Shown one piece after another: positions 21,262-30,308 of a stretch of 64,000 nucleotides of DNA (positions within the stretch are counted from its first letter, which is position 1; every line of letters begins with the position of its first letter). The notes under the pieces were generated by a model. That model was not told the origin of the DNA. It did not search any database and saw only the letters and a program-made list of their open reading frames with translations. The stretch is from positions 2,494,381-2,558,380 of the forward strand of contig NZ_WTYI01000001.1 in assembly GCF_009827445.1 (NCBI RefSeq), read 5' to 3'. Source of the stretch: Qipengyuania aquimaris (GTDB taxonomy: Bacteria > Pseudomonadota > Alphaproteobacteria > Sphingomonadales > Sphingomonadaceae). Both the position numbers and the translations under genes were made by a program.

Positions 21262-22680
21262 CTACCCGCGCTTCGCCTCGGCCTGCGCCACGAGCTTTTG
21301 CAGATTGGTGACGGCGGCCATCGTCGCGGCAGGCATTTCCGCGGCGACTGCCAGCCGTTCGGGTGCATTCTCTTTCAACCAGCGCACGGTCGGTGCGCCC
21401 GGATCGAGCCGCGATTGCGACAGGAAGGCGGAAACCTTGGGATTGCTCGCCCAGAGGAAGCGATTCATGCCCGTGCCGAGCAGGGTCCCGGCATAGCCAT
21501 CGATATCGTCGACGAAGCTGACCGGCTTGCACAGCGCGTTCTTTTCTTCGTCGGTGTCGAAATTGGCCTCGACGAAAGCCGAAACTGCGGCGTTAAGCGT
21601 CACCAGCGGGACATGAAGCAGCTGGAGCGTGATCTTGCCTTCTTCCCACTGGGGGTAGACCGGCTTGGGACTGACGGCCGAAGCCGTGCAGTCGATGAAC
21701 AGCGTATTTTCGGGGACCGCTTCCTCGCCCTCGGCGAGAACCATCTTGCCGGAATCGATCTCGTGGACCCGACCCTTGCGCACTACGTTCTTGATCAGGC
21801 GCAGCCGCTTGACCTCGCCCTCGGAGATCGTGGCGTAATGGAACATCTCCGGCTCGACATCGGTATCGATACGCAGCATGGCCCCGTCCCTTTCCAGCTG
21901 GTGGAAGAGCGCAGGCACGCTTTCGGCTGTCGCGGCCGCCTTCATCAGCTTGATCTGGCCGCCAACAGTGCTTTCGAAAAATTGTTCGCCCGGCTGGGTA
22001 ATCGTCCGGTTGATCAGCCAGCTTTCGCGCGGCTTCACCCAGGTGATACGATCGGGTGCAATGCCCGCTTCGAGCAGCCAAACGCCGGCATCCATCGCGG
22101 TTTTTCCCGCGCCCAGGATGACGAAATGCTCCGGAACGCTTGCCGGGTCGCGCCATAGGTCCGGCAGCTTGCCGGGCACTTTGACCCGCACGCCCTCGCT
22201 CACCTCGAACTTGCGTTTGTGCGTGGTGGGCACCGAAGTGGCGAAATAGGTGGTGTCGACCAGCTTGCGCTTGACCGTCACGCCGGTCTCTTCCCCCGAA
22301 AGCACATTCCGGAAGCGGTGATCGCCAATGTACTCGCAATTGGGATAATAGCGGACGCGCCCGGTCGGCAGCAGGTGATCGCGCATGACTGACTGGAAAT
22401 AGGCGACGACTTCGGGACCGCTCGCCTGTTCGAAAAAGCCCTTGTTGGGCCCGCTTTCATCGATCCGGTCGGTTCCCAGCGGCACCCCCTCGACCCCGTA
22501 GAGAGCGCTCGGCTGGTGCAGGGCGACGAAGGAATAGGCGTCGTTCCAGTGACCGCCGGGCGATGAATGCTTGTCGACCATGACGACATCGCAATCAGGG
22601 TCCTGCGCCAGCAGCGTGTCGACGAAGGACAGTGCGGTCGCACCCGCGCCAATGACCAGGTAGTCGGTTTCAAGGGTCAT
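21262..22680 (-). CDS. FAD/NAD(P)-binding flavoprotein oxidoreductase
   Basis: A 472-residue flavoprotein. The start at 22680 (MTLETDYLVIGAG) has AAGGAA 8 bases upstream; a TTG start six codons earlier is less likely. The N-terminal Rossmann motif is GAGATALSF, followed by VMVDKHSSPGGHWNDAY, where the ribose-binding acid is the D of VDK. A second dinucleotide motif, GAGKTAMDAG, is near the middle. This layout is that of flavin-containing monooxygenase-like or lysine/ornithine-hydroxylase-like proteins, but I cannot name a substrate. It lies 22 bases downstream of a thioredoxin-like lipoprotein gene and immediately upstream of the deacetylase-family gene. Confidence 0.82.
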   Translation of the reverse strand: MTLETDYLVIGAGATALSFVDTLLAQDPDCDVVMVDKHSSPGGHWNDAYSFVALHQPSALYGVEGVPLGTDRIDESGPNKGFFEQASGPEVVAYFQSVMRDHLLPTGRVRYYPNCEYIGDHRFRNVLSGEETGVTVKRKLVDTTYFATSVPTTHKRKFEVSEGVRVKVPGKLPDLWRDPASVPEHFVILGAGKTAMDAGVWLLEAGIAPDRITWVKPRESWLINRTITQPGEQFFESTVGGQIKLMKAAATAESVPALFHQLERDGAMLRIDTDVEPEMFHYATISEGEVKRLRLIKNVVRKGRVHEIDSGKMVLAEGEEAVPENTLFIDCTASAVSPKPVYPQWEEGKITLQLLHVPLVTLNAAVSAFVEANFDTDEEKNALCKPVSFVDDIDGYAGTLLGTGMNRFLWASNPKVSAFLSQSRLDPGAPTVRWLKENAPERLAVAAEMPAATMAAVTNLQKLVAQAEAKRG

Positions 22681-22702
22681 CGGCGTATTCCTTTGCAATT
22701 CG

Positions 22703-23239
22703 TCAGCTGGCGAGTCGGGCGAGCTCGGCGTAGATTTCGTCTTCGCTCCGGCTGGCGGCGTTACGCCAGGTGGTTGCCGTCTCGGGATTTACGAGGGCGC
22801 CAGACCCGTCGATCACCAGCACATTCGGCGTGCCGGGCAATTCATCGAGACCGAAGCGCTGCGCAATTTCGAGATTATGGCCATCGCCCGTCTGCGGCAT
22901 CCCGACGTTCACGAAAACGAGTTCGTACTCGGACGCGATCAGGTCCTGGAACCGCGGCGTCTTCAGCCATCCGGCCAGAGCGCGGCTGTCGTGGCACCAA
23001 TTCGCGCCCATTATGAGGAGGACGTGCTTGCCGCTGCTGTTTGCGCGGTCGAGAGCATGGCCCACATCCGCTGAAGCGTCGCTAGAGACCACGAAGGACC
23101 GCGCTTCTGGGTGATCGGCAGTCGAGAGAGGGGGTACGCTGGCGCAAGAGATGAGCAGCAGGGGCGCTCCAAGCGTAAGCGCAAAAGCCTTGAAGGCTGG
23201 CGAGAGCCTTGCTGCTTGCGAATCTTGTACCGGCTTCAT
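22703..23239 (-). CDS. Thioredoxin-like lipoprotein
   Basis: A 178-residue protein from ATG 23239 (MKPVQDSQAAR). The signal segment ends in LLLISC, a plausible lipobox. A thioredoxin-fold domain follows with ANWCHDSRAL in the active-site position; the second Cys of CxxC is replaced by Ser, so it is not a standard disulfide reductase. The cis-Pro region is represented by ELPGTPNVLVIDGSG. Members of this group are often annotated as thioredoxin family proteins of unknown redox role. The upstream SUKH gene ends 10 bases before its start. Confidence 0.8.
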   Translation of the reverse strand: MKPVQDSQAARLSPAFKAFALTLGAPLLLISCASVPPLSTADHPEARSFVVSSDASADVGHALDRANSSGKHVLLIMGANWCHDSRALAGWLKTPRFQDLIASEYELVFVNVGMPQTGDGHNLEIAQRFGLDELPGTPNVLVIDGSGALVNPETATTWRNAASRSEDEIYAELARLAS

Positions 23240-23249
23240 TAGTGAGCGC

Positions 23250-23996
23250 TCAATTCCTGATATTGAAAAAGTACCGCTGCTCATCGCCTTCGTCAGGACC
23301 GATCCCGCGCTCCCCGACAGAATGCAGCAGTGCCGTCAGGCTAGGTGCGATAAGACGATATTCGCTTTCGTCCGGGCCAATCGCGATAATCTGTCCGACC
23401 GTTCCGCCTTCGGCGGGCGCCAAATCGATCGAAAGAGAATTGCCGCCGCCGTCTTTGGCCAGAGGTATCCATTCCGGACGATAGGAATAGGGTTGTATCG
23501 GATCACCCTCCCTGATTTCGGTCATGAAGTCATGGTCCAAAGACATCGCCTCGGAATTCCAATTTTCACTAATGAATGACCATTCTTGCCGTGCTTCCGC
23601 GAGCGACAGAAACTCGTAGGTGCCGAAAAAATTGCCTACATAGTCATCCTCGCCAAGTTCGACTGGATAGCCGAAACGGCGGCTGCCGTCCTCGCGAGGC
23701 ACTGCGTCGTGAAACGGAGAAATTTGCCCGTTCGCAACCAGGTAGAGTGCTTTCACGTCGCCGGGAAGTTCCTGGCCGACGTCTGCTTCAAACGCGGCGA
23801 TGGCTTCTGTCGTCGCGGGTGCATGCAGCTGCTCACGAATGCGAATTTTCCGCTCGTCGAAACGAGCGAGATAGGTCTCGAGACTGGCCTCGAAGCCTGC
23901 ATCTCCGGTCATGGACGATCCTTCGGTATCACCGGGAGCCCCGGCACTCAAAATCGGCGAACATGCGAACAAAAAAGCGGCAGTGATACGCTTCAT
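23250..23996 (-). CDS. Exported SMI1/KNR4 (SUKH) domain protein
   Basis: A 248-residue protein with a hydrophobic N-terminus ([19 protein letters not shown]) that looks like a signal peptide; a Cys at position 12 could alternatively be lipidated. The rest matches the SUKH fold: [31 protein letters not shown] (the I-x-x-F-E...LP-x-x-x-x-x-Y..NG pattern), a middle [12 protein letters not shown] and [23 protein letters not shown] proteins are best known as cytoplasmic immunity proteins against toxins, so an exported single member without a toxin gene nearby is unusual. It overlaps the ispG start region by 4 bases downstream of ispG. Confidence 0.82.
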   Translation of the reverse strand: MKRITAAFLFACSPILSAGAPGDTEGSSMTGDAGFEASLETYLARFDERKIRIREQLHAPATTEAIAAFEADVGQELPGDVKALYLVANGQISPFHDAVPREDGSRRFGYPVELGEDDYVGNFFGTYEFLSLAEARQEWSFISENWNSEAMSLDHDFMTEIREGDPIQPYSYRPEWIPLAKDGGGNSLSIDLAPAEGGTVGQIIAIGPDESEYRLIAPSLTALLHSVGERGIGPDEGDEQRYFFNIRN

Positions 23997-25132
23997 GCCG
24001 TAGCCACCTTGTGCGGGTCGAATGCCTCAGCTTCGCCAGCCTCGATCTTCGCGGCCTTCTCCTCGACGAGGCGGACGATGTGGTCGAGCATGTCTTCGCT
24101 CTCGATATGGTGATCCTTCACGCCCGAGAGGTAGACCATGTGCTTGCCCGAACCGCCGCCGGTCAGGCCGATATCGGTTTCGCGGGCTTCGCCGGGGCCG
24201 TTGACCACGCAGCCGAGGACCGAAAGGCTCATCGGCGTCTTGATGTGTTCGAGCCGCTTTTCGAGCGTCTCGACCGTGCGGATCACATCGAAACCCTGCC
24301 GCGAGCAGCTGGGGCAGGAAACGACGCGCACGCCGCGTGTACGCAGGCCGAGGGCCTTGAGCATTTCGAAGCCGACTTTCACTTCCTGCTCCGGCTCAGC
24401 CGAAAGCGAAACGCGGATAGTGTCGCCGATGCCCGCCCACAGCAGGCTGCCGATACCGATGGAGCTCTTGACCGTGCCGCCGATCAGGCCGCCAGCTTCG
24501 GTAATGCCGAGGTGGAGCGGGCAGTCCACGGCCTCTGCCAGCCCATGATAGGCCGCGACTGCGAGGAATACGTCGCTGGCCTTCACCGCGACCTTGTATT
24601 CGTGGAAGTCGTGGTCCTGCAGCAGTTTGATATGGTCGAGCGCGCTTTCGATCAGCGCTTCGGGGCAGGGCTCACCGTATTTTTCGAGCAAGTCCTTTTC
24701 CAGACTGCCGGCATTCACGCCGATACGGATGGCACAGCCATTTGCTTTCGCGGCGCGGACCACTTCGGCGACGCGATCTGACGAACCGATATTGCCCGGA
24801 TTGATGCGCAGGCAGGCCGCGCCCTTGTCGGCCGCTTCGAGCGCGCGCTTGTAGTGGAAGTGGATGTCCGCGACGATCGGCACATTCGCCGCGCGGGTGA
24901 TCTTGTCGAAATTCGCCGTCGATTCCTCGGTCGGGCAGGACACGCGGATAATGTCCGCGCCCACGTCCTCGCAGCGGCGGATCTGGTCGATCGTCGCAGC
25001 CACATCCTCTGTCGGGGTGTTGGTCATGGTCTGGACCGTAATCGGCGCATCGCCGCCGACGGCGACGTTACCGACCATGATTTGGCGGGACTTGCGGCGC
25101 TCTATATCGCGCCAGGGGCGTACGGAAGACAT
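23993..25132 (-). CDS. ispG: 4-hydroxy-3-methylbut-2-en-1-yl diphosphate synthase (flavodoxin)
   Basis: Iron-sulfur enzyme of the MEP isoprenoid pathway converting MEcPP to HMBPP. The start at 25132 ([17 protein letters not shown]) gives 379 residues, the bacterial length; the frame continues upstream without similarity. The TIM-barrel part shows [21 protein letters not shown] and INPGNIG. The [4Fe-4S] ligands are C-P-S-C in [13 protein letters not shown] and the Cys of [15 protein letters not shown], followed by a family-typical Glu. It heads a minus-strand run of six closely spaced genes. Confidence 0.97.
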   Translation of the reverse strand: MSSVRPWRDIERRKSRQIMVGNVAVGGDAPITVQTMTNTPTEDVAATIDQIRRCEDVGADIIRVSCPTEESTANFDKITRAANVPIVADIHFHYKRALEAADKGAACLRINPGNIGSSDRVAEVVRAAKANGCAIRIGVNAGSLEKDLLEKYGEPCPEALIESALDHIKLLQDHDFHEYKVAVKASDVFLAVAAYHGLAEAVDCPLHLGITEAGGLIGGTVKSSIGIGSLLWAGIGDTIRVSLSAEPEQEVKVGFEMLKALGLRTRGVRVVSCPSCSRQGFDVIRTVETLEKRLEHIKTPMSLSVLGCVVNGPGEARETDIGLTGGGSGKHMVYLSGVKDHHIESEDMLDHIVRLVEEKAAKIEAGEAEAFDPHKVATA

Positions 25133-25202
25133 GGAGGGCGGTATAGAGACGCTTCGATGAAGGAGCAATGACAGGCAGCATGACTTACGGCATGAGAGCC
25201 AC

Positions 25203-26204
25203 ATGAGCGAAGCGACAGACGACGTAATGACCGATAGCGCGCTCCTGTTCGGGCGCGTGCTCGACGGGCAGGGCGGGGCGCGCCCGATCGAGTGGGAAGA
25301 GGCCATGGCCTGGCAACCGGCTGCGCCGGGAGAGGTGCTATGGCTGCATATCTGCCGCAACCGTCCGGGCGTGCAGCAATGGCTCCAGAACCAGCTGGGC
25401 GTTCCCGAACCCACGGCCGAACTGCTTACCAGCGACCAGACCCGTCCGCGCGCCTTCAGGGAGGGCGAGACGCTGGTCGGCACGCTGCGCGGGATCAACT
25501 TCAATCCGGGCGCGCAGCCGGAGGACATGATTTCCATGCAGCTATGGTGCGACGGCCGCCGGCTCATCACATTGCGTCGCCACCCGCTCCAGACCCCGCG
25601 CGAGGTCATGGCGCAGCTCGATCGCGGGGTCGGCCCACCGGACGCAGGCGCAACCATCACGCTGCTGGCAGAGCTGATGATTGCCCGCATGAGCCAGTCC
25701 ATCGTCGACATGAACTACGTGCTCGACGAGCTGGAGGATGACGATCCGGAAGAACATGCGGAAGCCATGCTCTCCCGCATTTCGACGATCCGCCGCAATT
25801 GCCTTGGCCTCAAACGGCATATGGCTCCGCAGCACGAGGCGCTGGAGCAGATCAGCCGCGAGGCCCCTTACTGGTTCGAGGAGCACGACCGGCGCGAAAT
25901 CGCCGAATCCATCGCGCGCCTGCGCCGCTATCTCGACGATATCGACATCAGCAAGGAAAGCGCACTGGTCCTGCAGGACGAATTGCGCGCTCGCAGCCTC
26001 GCCAGTAGCGAGCATGCGACCTACATGCTCACCATCGTGGCGGGCATCTTCCTGCCGCTGGGCTTTCTCACCGGCCTGCTCGGCATCAATGTCGGCGGGA
26101 TGCCCGGCATGGACGATCCCGACGCATTCTGGGCCGTGGTCGCGCTATGCCTGTTCCTTTTTGTCGCGCTGATTGTCGTCTTCAGGCGCCTGCGCTGGCT
26201 CTAA
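25203..26204 (+). CDS. zntB: CorA-family zinc/divalent cation transporter ZntB
   Basis: Membrane metal-ion transporter of 333 residues. A large cytoplasmic N-terminal domain with long helices (about residues 150-260, rich in Glu/Arg) is followed by two C-terminal transmembrane helices. The loop between them holds the GIN motif in [19 protein letters not shown], the ZntB/CorA signature. E. coli-type ZntB mediates zinc uptake driven by protons in some studies and efflux in others, so direction is not assigned. It is divergent from ispG with 70 bases between the starts and ends in a short terminator. Confidence 0.92.
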   Translation: MSEATDDVMTDSALLFGRVLDGQGGARPIEWEEAMAWQPAAPGEVLWLHICRNRPGVQQWLQNQLGVPEPTAELLTSDQTRPRAFREGETLVGTLRGINFNPGAQPEDMISMQLWCDGRRLITLRRHPLQTPREVMAQLDRGVGPPDAGATITLLAELMIARMSQSIVDMNYVLDELEDDDPEEHAEAMLSRISTIRRNCLGLKRHMAPQHEALEQISREAPYWFEEHDRREIAESIARLRRYLDDIDISKESALVLQDELRARSLASSEHATYMLTIVAGIFLPLGFLTGLLGINVGGMPGMDDPDAFWAVVALCLFLFVALIVVFRRLRWL

Positions 26205-26223
26205 GCCGCTTTCTACGCGGCTT
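26203..26223 (+). terminator. Short terminator after zntB
   Basis: Perfect 7-bp stem AAGCCGC (26203-26209) with GCGGCTT (26217-26223), a 7-base loop and a short TT tail, overlapping the zntB stop. The weak T-run lowers confidence. Confidence 0.6.
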
Positions 26224-26353
26224 TAGACGGCTGCAAATGCAGGATCGCCCCGCTTCCGGTGCTCACGTGCATTTTGCACGCTGCGCTCCGGGTCGTGGCG
26301 TTCCCACATTCTCGCTCGTCTATCGCCTGCGCAGAAACGCGGCTTAGAACTCC

Positions 26354-28135
26354 TTAGCCCCCGGCCATCTGCGAGGGGATGAATTCCTCGCGCACTGCCT
26401 TGGCGATCAGGTCCAGCGGAATGATGCCTTCGCTGAGCAGGAAGTCGTTGAAAGCCCTCTCGTTGAAGGCAGCGCCCAGTGCGAGTTCTGTTTCCACGCG
26501 CAGGTCGATCAGTTTGCGATAGCCGTAGTAATACGACCCTGCTTGGCCGGGCATGCGGAACTGGTAGCGATCGAGTTCCTGCTTGGTCATGCCGGGCGAG
26601 AACAGCGCTTCTTCGCGCAAGATCCGCTCTGCCTCTGCGCGCGACATCAGGCCGAGGTTGAGCGCCGGATCGAGGAAGGCGCGAGCCGCGCGCAGCAGTC
26701 GGAACTGCTGCGCGATGAACTGGCCCTCGATCGGCTCGTGCGGCATCATTTCGGCTTCCGCATAAAGCGCCCAGCCTTCGACGTTCACGCTGTTGAAGGC
26801 GTAAAGCATGCGCGCAAGGCTGACGCCCTGTGCGACGAGGGCTGCAAACTGCATTTCGTGACCGGGGCGCGCTTCGTGGGCGCTGAGCGTCCAGCTGGCG
26901 GCGGGGAAGTTGAAATCGTCATAGGCATCTTCCGCGCTCGCCGTCGGGTTGCCGACGGTGAGGACGAATGTGCCCTGTTCTCCGGTATTCCCGATCAGGC
27001 GCGGCGGCCGCATGTGCGGGGCCGGCTGCGCAGCGCTTTCCGCCTGGCTCGCAACGCGCATGTTCATCTCGTAATCGGGGAGCGAGACGATGTCGTGCGC
27101 GCGGATCTGGGCTTCAAGCTTGGCGTTCACATCGCGGTAGAAATCCTCGATCTCGTCATTGGGAATGGTCATAGCCTTGAGGCCGGCCATGACCGAAGCC
27201 ATGTCCGTTTTTTCCCAGCCGTATTTCGCAGCGATCTGCGGTGCGAGCGCTTCCATCTGTGCACGCACTTCGTAGAAGCCGCGCCGTGCCTGGCTCATGG
27301 CTTCGCGCGGGTCCATTTCGATCCCGACCTCGCGCAGGCGCAGGGCATAGAGTTCTTCCGGCAGACGCGGATCGGTGCGTGCTGCAGGAACCACGGTTGC
27401 GGTGGTCCACTCTCCGTAATCGGTGAGCTGGGCCTCCATCGCATCCAGAGCCTCGTCCGCGCCTTCGATCTCGTACTTCGCAAACAGGTCGCGGATGCCG
27501 GCGACGAAGGTCGGGATCTTGCCGACCGATTCCTCCACCTCGACGCGGTAAGGGCCCATCTTGCCGTCGCCGCGGCTGGCTTCGAAGCGGGCCTTGGCCA
27601 GCTCGGTCATCGGCTGGGTATCGGGCCACAGCCCCGTGTAGCGCTGCAGCAGTTCCAGTGCCTTGGCGCGGCGATGTTCCGCAGTCTGGTCGGACAATAG
27701 CTGTCCGATATTGCCGAACATGGCCTGGCCGACTTCGGCGAATTCGAGCATTTCGCGATTGCTCAGCTCGATGCGCTCATTGTCCATTTCGAGCGAGTCG
27801 ATCAGGATTTGGAGGTCCTGCAGGACGTAAGGGTTGGTTTCGACCTGCTTGGCCGTTTCGTATTCCGCGCTCAGCGCGCGCGCGGCGGCGACATAGCGTT
27901 CGTCCCGGTCGAGCGACATGTCGTTGACCAGCCCGTCATACTGCTCATAGCCCGCCGATGACGCGCCGGTCGGGAAGAAGCTCGCCTGAAGAGCAATCGC
28001 CTTTTGCGTATAGGCGTTGCTGGTTTCCACCCAGTCGGGCGTAGCGGGTGTCTCGGCAGCATCCTGGGCCAGCAGCGGGGCTGCGGGCAGGGCCGATGCG
28101 GCGGCAAGGGCGATGGCGGCGGCGAAAGTCTTCAT
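26354..28135 (-). CDS. Exported DUF885 family metallopeptidase-like protein
   Basis: A 593-residue exported protein; ATG 28135 follows a strong AGGAGG 7-8 bases upstream, and the signal peptide ends at LLAQD. The DUF885 signature SAHEARPGHEMQ carries the H-E-x-x-P-G-H motif typical of this gluzincin-like family, and a Glu (YAEAEMMPHE) downstream could be the third metal ligand. A long helical domain with many Glu/Asp precedes it. Peptidase activity is inferred from family membership; natural substrates are unknown. The longer frame upstream to 28465 reads across the neighbouring anti-sigma gene and is rejected. Confidence 0.9.
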   Translation of the reverse strand: MKTFAAAIALAAASALPAAPLLAQDAAETPATPDWVETSNAYTQKAIALQASFFPTGASSAGYEQYDGLVNDMSLDRDERYVAAARALSAEYETAKQVETNPYVLQDLQILIDSLEMDNERIELSNREMLEFAEVGQAMFGNIGQLLSDQTAEHRRAKALELLQRYTGLWPDTQPMTELAKARFEASRGDGKMGPYRVEVEESVGKIPTFVAGIRDLFAKYEIEGADEALDAMEAQLTDYGEWTTATVVPAARTDPRLPEELYALRLREVGIEMDPREAMSQARRGFYEVRAQMEALAPQIAAKYGWEKTDMASVMAGLKAMTIPNDEIEDFYRDVNAKLEAQIRAHDIVSLPDYEMNMRVASQAESAAQPAPHMRPPRLIGNTGEQGTFVLTVGNPTASAEDAYDDFNFPAASWTLSAHEARPGHEMQFAALVAQGVSLARMLYAFNSVNVEGWALYAEAEMMPHEPIEGQFIAQQFRLLRAARAFLDPALNLGLMSRAEAERILREEALFSPGMTKQELDRYQFRMPGQAGSYYYGYRKLIDLRVETELALGAAFNERAFNDFLLSEGIIPLDLIAKAVREEFIPSQMAGG

Positions 28136-28209
28136 GGGTAATCCCTCCTGTTGGCGGAGGACTGCCGAGCCGCGCGCCACTTGGCAAGCGCCGGCCCGAC
28201 GAATGCGCT

Positions 28210-28857
28210 TTACCAGCGGACCAGCGGCGGAATTGCGAACCTGCCGACCAGCGCCATCAGGCCTACGGGCGCAATGTGCCACATGCCGAGGTGGTCGATC
28301 GTGTCGATCGGGCACGCAAGGCCATAGGCAAAGCTGCCGATCGCGCCTGCTGCAATGCCCGTGTATGTTCCTGCGGCATTGAGCGAAACCGGCGCACCGC
28401 GGCGCAGCCACAGCACCAGCGTTGTCGCAGTTACGAGGCCAAACGCCGCTCCGGCAAGAAAGCAATCGAGCCCGTAGGCGTCGTGCGACAATGCCGAGAC
28501 CAGGCCGCCTGCACCCAGCATGAGTAGCGCGGTCAGCGGTAGCAGAGCGAGCATTGCCGACGACCAGCGCGCGCCATCATGGGTGTTGCCGACGCGCGGG
28601 CTGGCCATGCGCAGGACGGCCAAGGCCGCTGCTGCTCCAACCATGCCGAGCATTCCGTTGGCGATGAAGAAAACCCCCGACGCCTGTCCGGATACGATGC
28701 CGTGCCAAAGTCCATCGAGCAATTCGACGAGTACAACGGTGGCCACAGCCGACAACGCCACCAGTGCGATACCGTGTGTAAGCCGGATCGGTTTCACCGG
28801 GGCGAGATCGCCCGCCAGATCGTCGATCAGGGAATTAGGAACCCGGTTCATTGTCAT
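28210..28857 (-). CDS. nrsF: NrsF-type (DUF1109) membrane anti-sigma factor
   Basis: A 215-residue protein with a short cytoplasmic N-terminus (IDDLAGDLAPVKPIR) and six hydrophobic helices, the layout of NrsF, the anti-sigma factor of SigF in Caulobacter. The only two Cys, C132 and C182, each occur in an AYGLxC context (AYGLDC and AYGLAC) at helix ends, where periplasmic Cys are reported to be needed for metal sensing in NrsF. The ATG overlaps the sigma-factor TGA (ATGA), so stoichiometric synthesis is likely. It would hold the sigma factor at the membrane until metal stress releases it. Confidence 0.88.
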   Translation of the reverse strand: MTMNRVPNSLIDDLAGDLAPVKPIRLTHGIALVALSAVATVVLVELLDGLWHGIVSGQASGVFFIANGMLGMVGAAAALAVLRMASPRVGNTHDGARWSSAMLALLPLTALLMLGAGGLVSALSHDAYGLDCFLAGAAFGLVTATTLVLWLRRGAPVSLNAAGTYTGIAAGAIGSFAYGLACPIDTIDHLGMWHIAPVGLMALVGRFAIPPLVRW

Positions 28858-29384
28858 TCGGCCTTTTCTACGAGCGCAGACAGTTTCTTCAGTCCGCGAT
28901 GGATATTCACTTTGACCAGGCTTTCGCTCTGGCCGGTCTTGGCGGAAGCTTCGGAGATGGTCAGCCCTTCGATCTTGACCAGCTCGATAACCTCGGCCTG
29001 CTTGTCGGGGAGATGGACGAACAGCCGCTCCAGGCTCATGCGGGCCATGACGGCTTCTTCCTCGCTGTCCTCCGGCGCGTCGTGATCGCCAAGTTCGTCT
29101 TCGGCGCTGCGATAGACTTTGCGCAAATGGTCGATCCAGCGATAGCGTGCGATCGCGGCAAGCCAAGGATAGAAGGCCCGCGTCGGATCCCAGGTGGCGC
29201 GCTTGGTATGCACGGCCATCATGACCTCCTGCACCAGATCATCGAGCTGGGCGGGGGCCACGCGCTTCCTGAAATAGCGCTCGAGCCACAGCTGAACTTC
29301 GGACAGCAGCGCGCGGTAAATTGCGCGATCGCCTTTCTGCGAGGCGGCCATCATCTGTGCCATTGTGGCTTCATCGGCGATCAT
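28854..29384 (-). CDS. sigF: ECF sigma factor, SigF type
   Basis: A 176-residue sigma-70 family protein with region 2 (LDDLVQEVMMAVHTKRATWD, then PWLAAIARYRWIDHLRK) and region 4 (LPDKQAEVIELVKIEGLTISEASAKTGQSESLVKVNIHRGLKKL, helix-turn-helix). No region 3 or extra domain. The start at 29384 has a good GGAGG site; the frame upstream is shadow. It sits in the minus-strand unit bufA1-doxX-sigF-nrsF and is followed by its anti-sigma gene with ATGA overlap. The SigF-type promoter sequences next to bufA1 suggest that it drives its own operon. Confidence 0.93.
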   Translation of the reverse strand: MIADEATMAQMMAASQKGDRAIYRALLSEVQLWLERYFRKRVAPAQLDDLVQEVMMAVHTKRATWDPTRAFYPWLAAIARYRWIDHLRKVYRSAEDELGDHDAPEDSEEEAVMARMSLERLFVHLPDKQAEVIELVKIEGLTISEASAKTGQSESLVKVNIHRGLKKLSALVEKAE

Positions 29385-29409
29385 CGCGCGTCCTCCCCCG
29401 ACCTTGCTA

Positions 29410-29868
29410 TCACTTGGCCCGCCGCGAGGCGAGCGGCGCATCGAGCGAGATCGCTCCTGCCCCGCGCGACACCAGCACTGCCGCCATCGCGACCCACACG
29501 ATGTGGGTGGTCCACCAGGCATCCGGGTAAACGAAGAACTGGATGACCAGCGTCATCACCAGCAGGGACAGTGCCGCAAAGCGTGTAAACAGGCCGAGCA
29601 CCAGCAGGACCGGGAAAACGTGCTCGGCATAGGTTGCCATCGGCGCAGCTATATCGGCCGGTATGGGCAGGCCGGTATACTCGTATTCGAACAGGAAATT
29701 GGCGTTATCGCTGATCGATAGCGCACTTCCTTCCTCCACCTTGGTGCGGCCGGACCTCCAGAAAATCCCGGCCAGCGCGATGCGGGTCAGCAGTAGCGCC
29801 AGGCCTTCCGGCAGGCGCGAAGCCAGCCAGTCGGTCAAGCGGTCGTAGGGGGTCAACAATCTCTGCAT
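29410..29868 (-). CDS. DoxX family membrane protein
   Basis: A 152-residue membrane protein with four hydrophobic helices. The segment LLLTRIALAGIFWRSGRTKVEEG and the later PMATYAEHVFPVLLVLGLFTRFAALSLL match DoxX. DoxX genes are frequent members of bufferin and related MNIO loci; whether they carry electrons through quinones or help place the precursor at the membrane is not settled. It lies 47 bases after bufA1 and 25 bases before sigF on the same strand. Confidence 0.9.
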   Translation of the reverse strand: MQRLLTPYDRLTDWLASRLPEGLALLLTRIALAGIFWRSGRTKVEEGSALSISDNANFLFEYEYTGLPIPADIAAPMATYAEHVFPVLLVLGLFTRFAALSLLVMTLVIQFFVYPDAWWTTHIVWVAMAAVLVSRGAGAISLDAPLASRRAK

Positions 29869-29915
29869 GCGTCACCTGTCGGCTGGCCGGTAGGGGAGGA
29901 ACGGCGAAGTAAGGC

Positions 29916-30203
29916 TCAGCGCTTGATCGCGGTCAGCGAGCCTTTGCCCTTGGGCGTCTGAATCGTTTCGCAGGTGCCCTTCTTGACCAGCTTCCAGGCA
30001 TTGCCCTGGTAATCGCGGGTGGATGTACCGGCGCAGCTTGTGCCCGGTCCGGCGGCGCAGTCGTTTTCGCCGGCTTTGGCGACGCCGTAACACTTCTCCA
30101 TAGCAGGGCGCTTCTGGGCCGCGGCCGGGCTGGCGACCATGGTGGTGGCAACGCCAGCGGTAAGGGCGAGCCCGGCAATACGGGCGATCGATTGGCTGTT
30201 CAT
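29916..30203 (-). CDS. bufA1: BufA1-type (DUF2282) bufferin precursor, copper-binding RiPP
   Basis: A 95-residue secreted precursor. The signal peptide ends around PAAAQ (residue 30). The mature ~65 residues carry four Cys at 38, 49, 57 and 78 in the DUF2282/BufA1 pattern: [20 protein letters not shown] and KGTC. In characterised bufferins the MNIO enzyme BufB with BufC converts Cys to thiooxazole groups, and the exported peptide binds copper. The start at 30203 has a GAGAGAG site; the frame upstream crosses the promoter. It is transcribed from a SigF-type promoter at 30260-30286 and leads into doxX-sigF-nrsF. Confidence 0.9.
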   Translation of the reverse strand: MNSQSIARIAGLALTAGVATTMVASPAAAQKRPAMEKCYGVAKAGENDCAAGPGTSCAGTSTRDYQGNAWKLVKKGTCETIQTPKGKGSLTAIKR

Positions 30204-30259
30204 GGCAAGTCTCTCTCGAATGATGCGTCCGGGCGATTGTCGCCGGAACTGGCCTGTCA

Positions 30260-30286
30260 TTCGGGAGCGATCGCCGCACGGTTACC
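30260..30286 (-). promoter_or_regulatory. SigF-type ECF promoter of bufA1-doxX-sigF-nrsF
   Basis: On the minus strand GGTAACC (plus 30280-30286) and CGAA (plus 30260-30263) are separated by exactly 16 bases after GTAACC. This equals the GTAACC-N16-CGAA pattern I recall as reported for Caulobacter SigF. Transcription would begin near 30252, about 50 bases before the bufA1 ATG. Confidence 0.8.
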
Positions 30287-30308
30287 GGATCGGAAAATTT
30301 TTTCGGCT

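Noticed and set aside
20398-22158. 586-residue plus-strand frame opposite the deacetylase and flavoprotein genes
   Set aside because: Shadow of two well-supported minus-strand genes; it starts and ends inside them without its own signals.
28851-29546. 231-residue plus-strand frame opposite the sigma factor
   Set aside because: Sigma regions 2 and 4 are clear on the minus strand, with ATGA coupling to nrsF; the plus frame has no features.
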